In this document: in pieces, positions 21,451 to 36,100 of the stretch
Position numbering within the stretch: the stretch's first letter is position 1
Layout of the letters: every line of letters begins with the position of its first letter
Source: Typha latifolia
Taxonomy: Eukaryota; Streptophyta; Magnoliopsida; Poales; Typhaceae
Length of the DNA: 64,000 nt
Assembly (NCBI GenBank): GCA_019914945.1
Contig: CM034106.1
Span: 7,254,001 to 7,318,000, forward strand
Direction of reading: 5' to 3'
Position numbers and translations under genes: made by a program
The notes under the pieces: model-generated
Databases searched by the model: none
What the model saw: the letters and a program-made list of their open reading frames with translations, nothing else
What the model was told of the DNA's origin: nothing

Positions 21451-24158
21451 TATATATATATAGCATGATCATGTTGTAATCCTAAGTAGATTAGGATAGA
21501 TCTAATCATTATGGAATTATGACACACCCTAAAGAGTTATTATATCATATATATATATATTCTTCTAGTTCTTTCTCTCTTCCCAAAGCCGTGTCTAAAT
21601 TAAGTTTAGAGTTTGAAAGGCGAATCTATATGTGTGGTTGGTTCGACATCAACTTTGGAGTAAATCATTTACTTGATCATTATGTCGTAATCGAGTCTTC
21701 CTCCATCTAAGCATCTACACATCTACTAAGATGATTATTTTGTAATCAGGCCTTCTCCATCTACATCAAAGATCTTTACTTTCGTTGCGTCGACGTAATC
21801 AAAACCTTCCAACACATACTGTTGTTACTTACTTGTTAGTGATTGCTTCCCATGTAGTTGCCATGTTAAACAGAGAAGTCCCACAAGATAAAATCCAACA
21901 TCTATCCAACATATTAGCGACACGAATCATTGGAAAAGTGGATCAAACTCTAATTAAATAGTCCAATCACTACTACTTTACGAAATATATGACCTTATTA
22001 ATTAACACCTCCACTGCCATTCATCATTGCTGCCAATCATCAGTGGAATCACACCTGGTTAAAGATGATGATGGTATTGTTAGCATTGGGCACATGCCAA
22101 ACATATGAGTTGCAAGTAAGCCAGCTAATAAAGAGATCAAAGTGGAGACTAAGCTCTTTGGATGGTCCTGATTGGGCAAGAGGCAAGTGGAAAGCAACAT
22201 AGGATTTTCTTGTAGCAAAATCCTCTGTTAAGATTTTTTTTAATAAAAAAAAACAAAAGAGTAGGTAGGTTACCTACTTTTGTCAAGCAAGATAACATTA
22301 AATATTGACGCGATCCTAGAAGCATTGTTTTATTTTTACTATGCCTCAATATTAAATTGCACTAAGAGATCAAATACTTAGCTGCATCAGTTTAATTAAT
22401 TAGGACACCATTAACATTCCTCTTCTCAGTAACAACAAAAAATCATATTGCAAACTTGATGAACTTAACTGTTATATTGCACAAGATATCATGCAGATGT
22501 GCTTTGGAATGTTAGATTGTCAAAGAGACTTTGTATTATGAATCTAGCTATTCGTTAGTCTTGAATGGCTGCCAAAAGATTTCAAATACTGCCTTTCAGT
22601 TTACCTTTGCTATACTCTAATGTTGAACTGACCATCTTTATTCTTTAGTGTTGTCACTTATAGCAAATTAAGCGTTCTTGCTTTTTTTCCATTAGCAAAG
22701 GTTAATTTAGGGCAAGGCTCAGTATGTAAACATTAAGATACGGTCTCAGCCAAAAATTCTAGAAAATTATAGGTGAGCAATATAATTTCAAACAGGTTGA
22801 TATCTGGATGCAATCCTTACTTGAGAGAACCCATTGAATGCAGGCCAAGTTGTGGGGTTTTGCACTTAATCTTGAAGATCTAAACAGTCGTCATATCTTG
22901 TGTATAAACTAAAAAATACATAAGTTTTCAGATGCAATGTTGATTAGGTTCATCTATCAGCAATGCACTAAGCAGCCGATTCACAGATAGATCACAACAA
23001 ACCAAGAGCAACCCAATCATGGGCAAATCACAATTCACCCAGTAGCTTAATCACGTCTTACCAAATAACGAATGAATTCAACTATCCTATGCAGTCCGAT
23101 GTGATCAAATGCTGCCTGATTTAACCAAAATAACAGATTTGCATCCGGTTGGGAATAGAAAAAATTCAGCTCGAACTCTGGGCTGCTCCATATTCAGATC
23201 TCATATTCTGTATTATGTAAGACCAATGGATTCTTTTTCTTTTTCTTTTTCTTAAAAGACCATTTGATTTGAAACATCAGGAAAGAGTCAGAGATAAAAT
23301 GGATCCCAGCATCTAATCATAGTTAAATCTACTTTCAAGTGGCTATCAACTAATGCTTCACTGCTTCCAAGTAGCAGCTAACTATTTACTGTCAAGAATC
23401 ATATGTAAATTTGTAAATCATCTCTAGAGAATAATATGAACCTTTCGACGGCATGCATTCTTGGTTCCTTGCTGTTCTCTTTTCAATTTTTTGGGTCTAC
23501 TATTCCCTCTGCAGACAATCTCAAAACTATTTTATGGATTAACAAAAAGAAAAAGAATAGATTACTGAAAAGGGTACTGAGTAAGCATGTAATATAGTTT
23601 TAACTTTTAAGATGAATTCTATCCCCCGTTGTATATATAACCCAGAATGTACCCCCACTCCCTCTATTCTTTTCTGGATTAAGAAAACAAATTCAAAGTA
23701 CCTAAATACCAACAGCCTTCCGCCCTCCAGTGAAATTATAAGTCACTTGCTGGAATAGCTAAAAGTGCTTTTTTGAAAAGTTATTTATGATCAGAACGCA
23801 TCCTCTAATTTGATAAGAACTCAACAGGAATATTGACAAAAAAGTCTTATCTTGTGACGTGACTATACTGTGGAAAATTAGCAAAATCTTTCTGCTTCCA
23901 TGGATTCAGCAAGAAGCTAAAACACATTCAAAGTTGTTGAGGAACCCAGGCCAATGCTATACTTACATTGAATCTCCTCAAAGGTTGGGTTCTGTCCTGA
24001 CTCTTGAAAGAATCTCCTGACTTCAGGGTCAATACAGACAGTGAACTGGGTAAGATTTCCATATTTAGTATCATTGCTATACCACTAACAGCCAACAAAA
24101 TGTACCACCTTTTGCCAAGTTAGGTGATATAGGAGGATAAGGATGCCATGCTGAAACC

Positions 24159-27100
24159 TTATGTTCCCGATGAAGAATAAACAATCTTTGATATCAACTG
24201 GCAGAGCCTTAGAATCATTGGACGACCACCTTGAATCTTCTGAACAGCAGCCATTATCCCATCCAAGACCACCTGCGGAAGAGTGGTCTGGGATTCACAT
24301 ATCTTCATCTGCAATTCAGATGGTTCAGAAGGATAGATTGCACTGCAGGCACACAAAAGGTCGATGTGAGCATGACAATATATTTTTAGAAGTTTGATCT
24401 TGGAAGAGTTAGCGCACCTATGCAGGTCACTCATGTTCAGAGAAAGGGCCATCTTCCTGCCACTCTTGATATTCATGAAACAAAGCTGCAACTCAAGTTC
24501 CCTTGCTGAATACAAAGCAAATCACTCAGTTGTAACGTCATGTCTTATAATATTACAAAGAGATTGCTGTGCTTGAATGTGATTATTTGTCATGACATAA
24601 ATATATCAATTTGATGAACCAATGGACTCAGTACAAGCTATGCTTGCTGCCCCAGCTATAGAACATATAGTTCGCTTAACTGATAGACTAAAACAATCAG
24701 GTGTTATAAACCTATTTTTGGAGGGGTAAAAAAGTCAATTGGTGTTAATGCATCACTGATTGATGAATATTAAAGTAACAGCAAAGTACTAGGAAATGTA
24801 AATGAAAGACTGATAATGATTAGAGAGCAGACATGAATTGCAGGATCGAGATGAAAAGGTTGAGAAGGTTAGATTTAATAACTCCATTCCAGCAACTTTA
24901 ACTTCTTCGAGCACATCAACTAGATTACCCAGAACCAAGCTGGTTTCCTGCATGAACAGCTCTCTCTGTTAGCATGTGGTCGGTCAAGAGACATGTCAAC
25001 ATAAAAAGGTAGCTACATCCGGGACTTCAACTTCTCTGTCTCATCAAAATGGAAGGAACAAAAATGATATCTTAGGGACAAAGGAAGAACTTGCAACAAA
25101 TAAATAAAAGCACAAGGGTAAATTGCATACCCAATCAGTGCATACTAGAAATAAAATTAAAATACCTCATCACAGACAGCATATATGTTTAGAAGGGAGA
25201 AAACTGATACGTTAACTAAAATATAAAATGGAATAAAGCGTCCAGATTACACATTAAAGTTACATTTGCCTAGAATGATATAATTATCTCTCTAAGTACT
25301 TATTTAGATGATGAACATTCTGACCTCCATTTCATCTGAGCATCCAATCATTCAAATTGAGAACATATGCTCGATGCTTTTTTATTTTACTAGAGTTGGA
25401 ACCATAGTCTATCCATTTATTCACTAGACCCAACTATAATCCCCCAAAAATCAAACAATCCTTTGGAACCATAATGGTCCCTTAAAATTGAACTTTCTAC
25501 GTTCATTTTACTCTACTAATTAATCAATTAAAATATAAAATAATGAATTAATTTTGTTACTACATTTTTTTCCATTTATTACCTTTGAGTATTGGCTGTC
25601 AAAATAATTGATCCTGCTTGAGCTTAGCTCAAGCTTTGCTTGATTAGGCTCGATCAAGCTCGGCTTGAAAATGAGTCGGGCCAAGATAGATCTCCAAAAT
25701 AGGCTCAAAATAATTTCAAGCTAAGCTTGATCATGAGCCAGCTCAATCAAGTTGGTTCGATGAGGTTCGAAATATTAATATAATAAATAATATTATATAT
25801 ATAATATATATATGAGTAATATGAAAGATAAATTAGTTTATTCTTTTATAATCGTTATAGTTGAATCATGCCATATTTGAAGTTTGATTAAGCTTGAAAT
25901 TAGGCTTGAATTGATTAAGGCATGAAATTGCTTATTAATCAACTAATTTAAGCTAAAGCTTGGCGCCAACTCGAAATTGGCTCAAATTGAAATGATATCA
26001 ATTCAAACTTGATCCAATATCCAAGTTTGAAATTATTTTCAATTCAAGCTTGATTAGAGCTAGGCTCGATCATCAAAGCTCGGCTCAATTACACCCCTAC
26101 CTCTGAGGACCTTCAAGCTTCATCACACTTGGTATGCAATTAATATAGCTGATCTAACTTGTTTCACAAGAAGGGAGGCCACTCGAGAGCAGCAGGATGA
26201 GTGAAAAGCTGTGGAGTTTCTGCATGCATCTCTCCAAGTCTCTAAGTTCGGGAGTCAACATAAACATCCTATATCCTCATCTTACATAAAATTATTCGAG
26301 TCTTACGTACTTATCTCATAAACATTTCCTCCCAAGATATAAAATGACCTTTTTGGAGTAGAACACCTTGTCCTTGGGTATTTTGCAGCTTCTGCAAACA
26401 TGTATATATATTATATACATATTAGCTCCACTCTAGTTAAGAGCCCGAGTTTCAATGCTAAATGGCTCCCGCTTCTGATGGAAGAAAACAGAGGCAAAGG
26501 AGACATCGGAGGCTTAAATATATCTGGCCAATATGACTTCTAAGATGAACTGTAGAAGATGGCTAAACAAACAATGTCAGTTTCAACCTGAATAGAATAA
26601 TTGTCTAGTTTATGCAGGTGAAGTAACAAGAACCAATCCAGTCAGAAGTATCCAGAAAAGCCTGATCCAAGTAGCATGTTACATTTAATATGAAATGCTA
26701 TCTACAGTGCTACAGAGGCTGTTATCACATATTTCTTACTCCTTTATTATTATTATTATTTTGACTAACAAGCCATTTCTGAAACCTAGAAAATTACTGC
26801 CCAAATTATTCAAACAATAGCATACATGTCCAAATATAGCCTTTTTACAGAAATATAATGAGAAAAGGAAATAAAAGGGTGTTCAGACCATGGTTCCAAG
26901 TTTCAGCCGATTCATGCCGAATTTAGGCCAGGTATCGGCTAATACCCAATCCGTATCTGGTCGAGATCGGCCATATTGGTGGATCCCGCCCAATACGGGC
27001 TCTCCCTCTCTCTTTTCTCACTCCATCTCTCTTCTCTCTCTAATTTTTTCAGTTCTTCTCTCACCGGTGCACCATCTCTCTCATTTCTCTCTACTCTCTC

Positions 27101-30100
27101 CCTCTAGCATCTCCCTCTCTCTTCTTCCTCTTTCTCTATCTCTCTCTCTCTCTCCTTCAATAAATCTGCTGCAGTAACATAGTGAGATAGAAAGACGAGA
27201 GAGAGAGTGGAGAGTGAGAGAAAGAGAGAGGGAGGAAGAGATTGAAGGGAAAAGGAAGGGAGAGAGAAGAAATGAAACAAAAAATCATTAAAAAAAATTA
27301 CCTTGTGACAATAAGAGAGGGAGGAAGAGAGAAATAGAGAGAATGAGGGATAGAGAAGAAATAAAAAAAATAAAATTTGCCTTGTGACAATAAGAGAGAG
27401 AAGGTAGAGAGAAGAAAGAAAGAAAAAATTAGAAAAAACTAAATTTGCTTTGGCAGTAATAGAGAAAGGGAGGAAAAGAGAGTCAATTCAGTATTTATCA
27501 AAATTTTGAATAAGTTAATGTAATTTTTAGTTTTTAGACTTTATATGTAAATAGTTATTATTTTCTTATTATTTTTCTAAAATTTTAGAAATTTTCCGAT
27601 ATTTTTAAATAATATTAAAATTTATATGATTAAAAAATAGTCCAATCTGATACGAACAGCCGATACAGTCGATACGACCGATATGGCCTATACATATCGT
27701 TTTTCCGAATAACCGATCCCAATCCCGATATCGAGTTTTGGAACATTGGTTTAGACTTTCTAAGAGGTTAGGAGAAAAAGTAAAAGGGAACAATACAAGG
27801 TTCTAACTTCTAAGAATCGATATCGGTATCAATCATCGGAGAAAACTATATGTATCGACATTATTAGTTGTTTCGGCCAATGTACCAACCATTTTAGTTT
27901 TGGACTATTTTTTAATTAATTAAATTCTAAAAAAATAATATAAAATATAGAAAAATCTTATAAGTTGAGGAAAAGAAGGATAACAAATTTAGATTAATCG
28001 TATAAGAAAATAACAACATAATGCAAAGAGTGCATATACTAAAAACAATATTGACTTCCCAATGAATTTTATAAATACATGTGCTCATTACCATAATCAA
28101 CTCTACAACAAAGGCGGTAAGAAGCCTCATGTGGATAAGGCTAGCAACCATCTTGCAACAGAGATGAGCATAGGGTTGTTAAAAGAAAAACTAAAAAGGA
28201 TGGAGTGAAGAAAGAAAAAATAGCAACAAAAGAAAAATAGGAAGGGAAAATAACATGCAAACCTCAAGACATCAAGAGATCAATAATTGATGTCTTAAGT
28301 TGTATTTAGGTTGGATGCAGCTTATGGTGCATTCCACATGTAGTCTCTGTATAAAGAAAATTTCTAAGGTTTGTGTTTCGGCTGATACGGAACCGATATA
28401 GTCAATACTGAACTGAGACCAAAGAAAATTTGGTTTTAACCTTGGTTGGTAAGAGCCAAAACCAATATCAGCCAATACATATTAAGATCAGCAGACACTT
28501 CAAACCATGGAACAAAATCCTACGCAAAAACAATTAAATAGACTAGCTAGACACAGCCTAGGAAGCATAGATATTTCTATCTTTTAATCATATCATATTG
28601 GATATTGTATCAAATACAATATTCATCAGATACTTATAGGAAACATATTGGATATGTCATCTATGTAGCAATTTTCTCAAAATAACAATAAAAGTAAATA
28701 CTCTTTGATACCCCTAGTGTAGCTCTTGGATACACTTTTCACTTGAGAGTTAAAACTAAAAATGAATTATCTAGAATCACTTTATTGGGCATGACATATC
28801 AATGTGAAGAACATACTAGGATTTAGTGCCATAATCAACTTGTGATTTATTATAATTTCTCTTCTTTTGTCTTGGTATTAGTAATTAACATATTGTAATA
28901 AATGGATAAATTTGTTAATAACTATTGCTTATGTACGTAATATCATTTATTATAACAATAATCTTAATTATATACAATGCAAGCATAAACAGGTATATAT
29001 TTTATTTGTAGAGGCTTGTTCACACACATAAAATAATATACATGTGTATAAATATTATGTATCCTTAGCATACCATATCCTTATTTTTCAAGATTTGTTG
29101 CATATTTAGTATCTGTATCCATGTTTCTTAGCAAATATAATATTTCTTGTATCCACATTCATTTTCTAGAGTACTTCTGAAACTAATCAAGTCATGAAGC
29201 AGACAGATATTGCAGACGAACAGATCACAAGTAAAGAGGAGGCTGGTCAAAAGTCTCAAGACTATCACATACAACCTAGTCATTGGTCAACGAACAAGAG
29301 TAAGTTTCTAACAATCCATGCCCTTGCAAAATGTGAAATACTGAAATGAAAAATAAGACAGAAGAAGTAACTCACTAATGCCTTCTGCTGAACACATATT
29401 AGACTGTCAATTCTTTGGTCACCCTTAGTGTTGAAAACAAACTCAAATGCTATGCATGCATTCATGTTTGGGAAAGCCTGGCCAAGATAACCATGATATT
29501 AGAAGATAATAGAAGATTTTATTATATCATGATATCTGAATGGAGATCAAAATGTAAACAGTGTCAAGAGGAAAGCTTGATGTTACAACCTTCTGTATTT
29601 TCGCTTCGTTTAGTGAATTACTCATAACTGTTCTTGAAAGTTGGCTGGCACTGAATGTGAACCTATTAACAGATAATTACAATATATGTAAGCTATGACA
29701 AACAAACTAGAAATATTTACAAATATCATCCAAGAGACTACCTTTGAGAAAGTAAGTTGCAGTAGTTGAGAAGAACATCACGGTTATTGTTCTTTTTAAT
29801 TATGCCATTCAATTCCCATAACTAGAAAAACCAAAATTGTGTCAGAAGTGAAAAATAATTTAATTCAGAATTACAACCAAAATCATTTTACCCGCAGATC
29901 TTGGTGGATGACCCTACAACAGTTTCTGATCTCCAAATGCTTATTGGCAATTTTTATTATCTCATCACTGTTAAATTTCTCTTCTATCGTGCAAAAAACT
30001 TCTATAGATTTTATTGACCTCGCCACACTTTGTTCCAGAACTTTAAGTTCATGCCTCATTGAAGCTACTCTGCTGATATCCTCCTAGAAAAGCACAATTC

Positions 30101-33100
30101 GGCAAGTTAAACAATCTTTATATACACAAGAATAAAAGACAGAAAATTTTTAGGTGCACAAGTAAACAATTATCGAACAGGTTCTTCTCGAGTCTCATGG
30201 CGTAAGTCAAACATTTTTTTTACCATAACAAACGATGATAGCAATGACTTTGAGAAAATAAGAATTTCATGAACCATCTAAATATTCAAACAAATTAGTG
30301 AAGAGATGAGAGTAAAAATAATGAGTTGCTCGGGAAATAATCTAAATGCAACTGCCACAGAAGAGCAATGGTGGAACGTGCTTCCCTGCCACAGGAGGTT
30401 GCATGGTCAAGTCACACTTCACAGGAATTATTTCTCCTGTAAAGAAATTATGGTGGGTTGCACATTTGAGCTAAAGGTGATCTATTGTAGCTCGTTAATT
30501 GGGAGGGTTGGCCTAGATATCTAACCAATGTATTGAGGAGAGTTAGCCTCTTTGTATAGCTTATAATTAGCCTATGAGCTCATGATCTTATCCAAAAATA
30601 AATAAGTAAATAATCAAACAAAGTGATCTTCATCATTCAGAGTAAAACTCACTAGATTTTCGGCATGCTAGGTTATTCCAAATCAGTTAAGTGAGGAAAA
30701 CTAGTTCTATTGAGAGAAAAATCTCTGCGAAGGGTGTTCCTCAAATCAATGCTATAAAACACATAACATTGTGAAGTTGGAAAGGCTTACTAAGCTAACC
30801 ATAGAGATTGCATGCAACAAGTAAACTTGTAGGATTCGCTGAGTGGGGAGAAGGCAAGTAATGGAAGCTCCTAAACCAAGATAATTTGGCAGCAAAAATC
30901 AAGCTTCTCCACTATATGACAACAATTAATAAGCTATTATAGTCCCAAAAACGAGGGTTCGGCTATGGATCTTTTTTCTCTGTTCATTTCTATTTGACGC
31001 AAGGGTTTTTGTCGTATCAAATGTTATCTTGTCTTTACTTACTAATTAATCATCTCATATATATTTAAGAAATTATAAATAACTTTTTCTAATAACTACA
31101 GTAATAACTGTTCTTTAAAACACTATCAAAACAATATTCTTCATTTTCACAGATCTCGTGAACTCTAGCACATTGCCTACTTCATCTCTTCAATGTCACC
31201 ATTGTTCCACCACTGTCTTTTCTTTTCCTTCATATTACTTGCTAACACACCTCGCTGCTTACACATTTTCTCCATCTCCAGCTTCACCCCTAATATTTTC
31301 ATTCTCATAGACTTGATTCTTCAGTAATGTCACTTTTTCATCTCTTCACCATATTTGTCATAGTCCTCCCATAACTTATAGCAAGTTTGGAAGGATGTTA
31401 ATTTAATAGGACTGAACCTTCCTGGAGAAGCCAGGGACAGTAAAGCCTAGACATTCCAGAGGGAAAGGGTAAAGATCTCAGCAGAGAAAAGAGAAGAAAG
31501 GAGAATAAGATAATAAGTGTGCTGCACTGCCAAATTGATATTGCTGGGTCATTCCCTATCATTTTTATTAAGGACCAAAATCATTATACTGAGTTGTTCC
31601 TCCCAGTTTAGATACAAGATATGGTAGACTTTGATGCTGGAACATTTTGAGTCTGACAGGGAAAATGAGTTGAGAAAACAAAAACAAAAACAAAAGCTGG
31701 AGAGGAGAAGAATAAGAAAAGAGAGGAGAGGCCAAAAATAATGTCACAGTTTCATTAATAAATCCATCGTTGATTCCAAAAAAATGGATAAAAGAGGCAT
31801 GCACCTGATTCTTGCTACTAGAAATGAACTTAATCGAGTTAGGAAAGCTGTCCTTTGTTAGAGCAGATTTTTCACTTGTTAGACAAAGTTGTGAAATCTT
31901 CATTTTCATGTCATGGCATTCCTGAGTTTTGGATTGGGTTAGCTGTGCTCTGATCTGAAACCAGAAAAAGGTATTTGTGTTAGTAGCTGCAGATATATCC
32001 GAGTCATCGAACTGAAAAATAAAAATAAATGCTCACTCGTAATTTATCTATCTTGAGGCGATTTAGCTTCAGCTTTGCCTTCTCATATAAAAGCTCATCT
32101 TGCAATGATCTTGCCTCAGCTAGTCTGCACAGCACAATATAATCATTTTTTGGCATATGTCCCCAATAAAAAATACTGACAGATAACATCTCCAAAATCT
32201 TGAGATGATTACCTTTGTTTTTGCACATCACTCAAATGTTCGTGATTTCTCTGGAATTGCCAAAAAAAAAGCTTCTCATAATTGATAGATAACAAATTAG
32301 AATTTAATTTTAATAGTCATTATACAGAAGAAAAGTGAGAGACTAACGTTTTAAAAGAATATTAGACTAACAAAAGTAACAAATGACTTACCAGGGAAAT
32401 AGAAAGCCCCTCATACTTTTTAGATATATGCAGCTCACCCAAGATATCTTTGAGAATGTCAAGCTTCATTTAGAAAAAGGAAAACAAAAATGTCCCACAT
32501 ATTGATTCATCCTTTAGACAGGTACCATAAAGAACTAAAAAAAATCAATCGTCAAAGAAATAGCACGTTATGATAGAAGAATTATATCAACAGTTACAAA
32601 AGAAGAAGAAACAATTAGAATACTCTCAGACAATACAAAGCTTGGTCTTCAAGATTCTTATACAAAGCCATGTACTACAGTGTCATAGTCACGCATACAC
32701 CTTACGTTGGATTGCCACTATAATGATCCAATCTTTTCATGGAACATGGAGTTAGAAAGGGCATATCAGACTTGAAAAGGCTCCATGATAAAAAAGACAT
32801 GTTCTGATAAACAACTAGTATGTAATATCAACTCTTTAGAAAAGGGTACAGATCGAAGTAAAATCAAACACAAGAGGGACCTGCTATGAAGCCTAAAGAG
32901 TTAGTCGCAAAAGTGATCCACCTAACCAATTGTAGTTTAAGCTCATGTAACCAAGGAGAAACCTTCAAGTGCTCTATCATCTAGAAGACTATATAACCTA
33001 GTGAAACAATATAGACTACTGGAAGAGATAAGAAATATTGATGAGGATAATTTATTGCAATATAACTATAGACGAGATCAAATCAATCATTCTCCTATTA

Positions 33101-36100
33101 GGTTAATCTTTCAAGTCAACTGGTACTCAACATACTTTGATACCGAGAAAATTCCCTTGCCATACTTGAGCTGTCAGATAGTCAGCTTAGAATGTACAAC
33201 ATGTCTATGCATCCCCCTCACACGGGGCCCTTTCATACAACATGTGGACAAGTAGCTGTCTAACTGATAAATATAACAACTGGCATTTCCACCCAGCACC
33301 TTGATTGATAATATAAATAGGAACCACCACAGAAATTAACAAAGATATAACTCAGAGATCTCAGGATTTTTTGGTTATGATAATATGTTATTGTAACACC
33401 TAGAATTAAAAAAAAAAATCCCCCACACACGCGCCGAGCGCGTGCATCCCAGCCTGCCCCCACTGTCCTCTTTTCCTCCTCCGTGCACGCCATCGCTGCC
33501 ACTCCCCTATTTCCCCCTCCACCCCACCATCTTTCTCTCCCTCTCCTTCTCTCATGCTACCGACACCAGAGCCGACGAAGCCCCCGAATTCGGAGCCAAC
33601 CCGTGCGAACCCGAGTCCTAGACACCCCCCTTGGTAAGCCCCTAAACTTCTCAGCTAATTACAGTAACCATCTTCCCCCACCTCGCCTTCATCGGAGTTC
33701 CCAACGGCCGGCGACTTCGCGCCTAACCGTCCGGTCCGAGAGCTCCGGTGGGGAGGAGAAGTGGACACCTAAATGGGCTTCGGGCTCTTAGTGAAAGGGG
33801 GGTGGGGGGGCGGCCACCCCGGCTGCGGGGCGAGCTGCTCTCGCTCCCCTGTGGATAGGGAGGGAGGTCCTCAATGCTCCACTGCAGCCTCGGGCTCCGC
33901 TCCGTCGAGCTCGAGTCCTCCTCCTCCTCTCTTTTTCTTTTTCCTTTTCTTACCGCCTTCCGGCCGCCATTCCTCTTCTCGTGGCTGCGCCGCCGGAACC
34001 ATCAGCCCCGGTGGTGGCCGCGCCTCCCTCCTCTGTCTCCTTCCCTTGGAAGGAGATGATGGAGGGTGGGGGGGGTTCCCCTACCAACCAAGTCCTTGGA
34101 CCGCAGCCCACAAAAGCCCTTGTGGGCTGCAGTTGGATTGCAGCCCACCAAGGCCTCCTTGCCATGCTAGGTTGGGCTCGAGCCCAACCCAACACCCCAC
34201 CTATGCACCAATAGGCTGGGCTAAACTTAAAGCCTAGCTTAAGCCCAATGGAGTTATTTGGACCCTATAAGTCCCATTTCCCTATCCTCACTTTATTAAT
34301 TAGCCTAACCACTCCCCTAAAGACAAATTCTTATTACCTAAATAGTGTGAATTTTAAGATGATATGGAACTCAACCCTAGGGAACCCTTGACTCATGTGA
34401 TATGCATAAACCTAAATTATCTAATAAGGTAACTAATTCTATTAATTCACTAACCTTATGTATGGCTTTACTTGCGTGAATTATTAAAATCGACATCGCG
34501 CAAGGATTTTGGGATCCCGAAAAAGCCGGCTAGTTGAGGAGAATTAGAGTACTGTGGAGATCTACATGCGAGTAGAGTTTATATGAGTCTAGAACAATGT
34601 AGTTGCTGATAATATACTCTTCATGATGTTATAAGAATGATAGTGTTAGCGCATGCATTTAGTATAACTATTATGTATCCTAGTATATGCAGTTGTTGAT
34701 AGTATACTCTTCATGATATTATGAGAATGTTAATGTTAGCACATGTATTAGTGTAACGATAATCAACATATATTCTGGTATAAGACACTCTTGCATAAAC
34801 ATCTATAGTGAATGTAGAATGTAATGACCATGATGAATATAACATGACTTATACATTAACAGACACTGCATCACTTCCACCTATCATTAGTTAGTCGTGT
34901 TCTGGCTAGGCAATGCCCCCTACTCGCTCAGCCCGGGATTAAGGATAGAGTGTATCGTATACGACTTATACTATTAGCAGCCTACACCTGAGGTCGTTAG
35001 CCTGAGTAGCATTCAGGCAATTACACTACATGGTCAGAACTAGATTATGATGATAGTAAAAACATAATTGTGAGACGGGGATATATCTCTAGCGGTATCC
35101 GACGACGCAGGGTCATGGCGTCCACTGATGAGCTGAGAGCTCTTGACTATTCCGCTGAGGGCGCTGATGATTTAGAGATAGTGAGATATGGGCCTACGAC
35201 CAGGGTCCTTAGTCTGATGGCCATAGACAACGGGTCACATGCAGCGTCGCCATGCATGTTTGGGTGATATTACCGCTAGATGTGTATATATCTCTCCTCG
35301 ATGCATGAGATGATGAATGGTTATGTGATGAATAACTTCTAGAGAATATCTAAGTTATGTAGTAAATGACTCGGTGAGCTATGATAAATCATGATTAATG
35401 TCTTGGTGAGCATGTGATGACTAACCGTGCTGGCAGCGTACCGCCACATGGCACGAGGGGTGCTGCACGGCACTCGGGCGACGGCGACGGCAAGTGAGCG
35501 GCGAGCGGCGACAACGAAGGTGAGTATCTCGTTTTTTTTTCTTCTCTTACGGCACGTGCCGTGTCGGACCATGCCGGCCGTGCCTGTTGCACGGCCATCG
35601 TTGAAAAGAATAGTAAATCTTAAGTATATGCCTATCTTTAATCTGAAGTAAAAATACTCCACCCGTTTTGTAAGAACTGAAAAAAAAAAAATTTCACTCA
35701 CGTGCAACCCCTTCTCTTGCCCATTACGCTACGAGTTAGAGGTGGCCACAAGTTTCTCGGTCGAATCCAAATCGAAATCAAAACCTACTCTTGTAAAATC
35801 AAAACCCTAACCCTAATTCTTTTCCCGAAGTCGTTATCTCTCTCTCTCTCTTCTTCCTAACGCCATCAGAGCTTATATCGCGGGATGGGATCACCGAAGC
35901 ACCACCGAAGCAATCGAAGACCACTACAAGTCACCAAAAGCTTCGTGCTTTTGGCCTCGTGCTGTTAGAGATCTTCTTTAGAGCCTTGGTGGCTCAGATC
36001 ACCATCAGCCATGGATGAGGTGCCTTCTGTCGCCAGTCACCATGACCGATCTACTCTCTCCTTGTTCGGCTCATTGGGGCCGTGAGGAAGGTGTTGGCGC

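Larger units (their letters stand above)
18061..24158. other. Intergenic DNA between the COL gene and KNL1
   Basis: This stretch contains AT-rich unclassified DNA, a GC-rich promoter-like island (about 19270-19720), a LINE relic near 21150, short (AT)n runs near 21450 and 21550, and the 3' flank of KNL1. A frame at 18413-18649 on the minus strand is low-complexity and lies in repeat-like sequence. No gene is recognised. Confidence 0.5.

Noticed and set aside
33773..34237. 154-residue plus-strand frame
   Set aside because: Falls in the GC-rich LTR leader, is Gly/Pro/Ser-rich, and overlaps frames on the other strand.
35800..35816. AACCCTAACCCTAA telomere-like word
   Set aside because: Only about two units, so not an interstitial telomere array; such words also occur as ordinary telo-box motifs in plant promoters and repeats.
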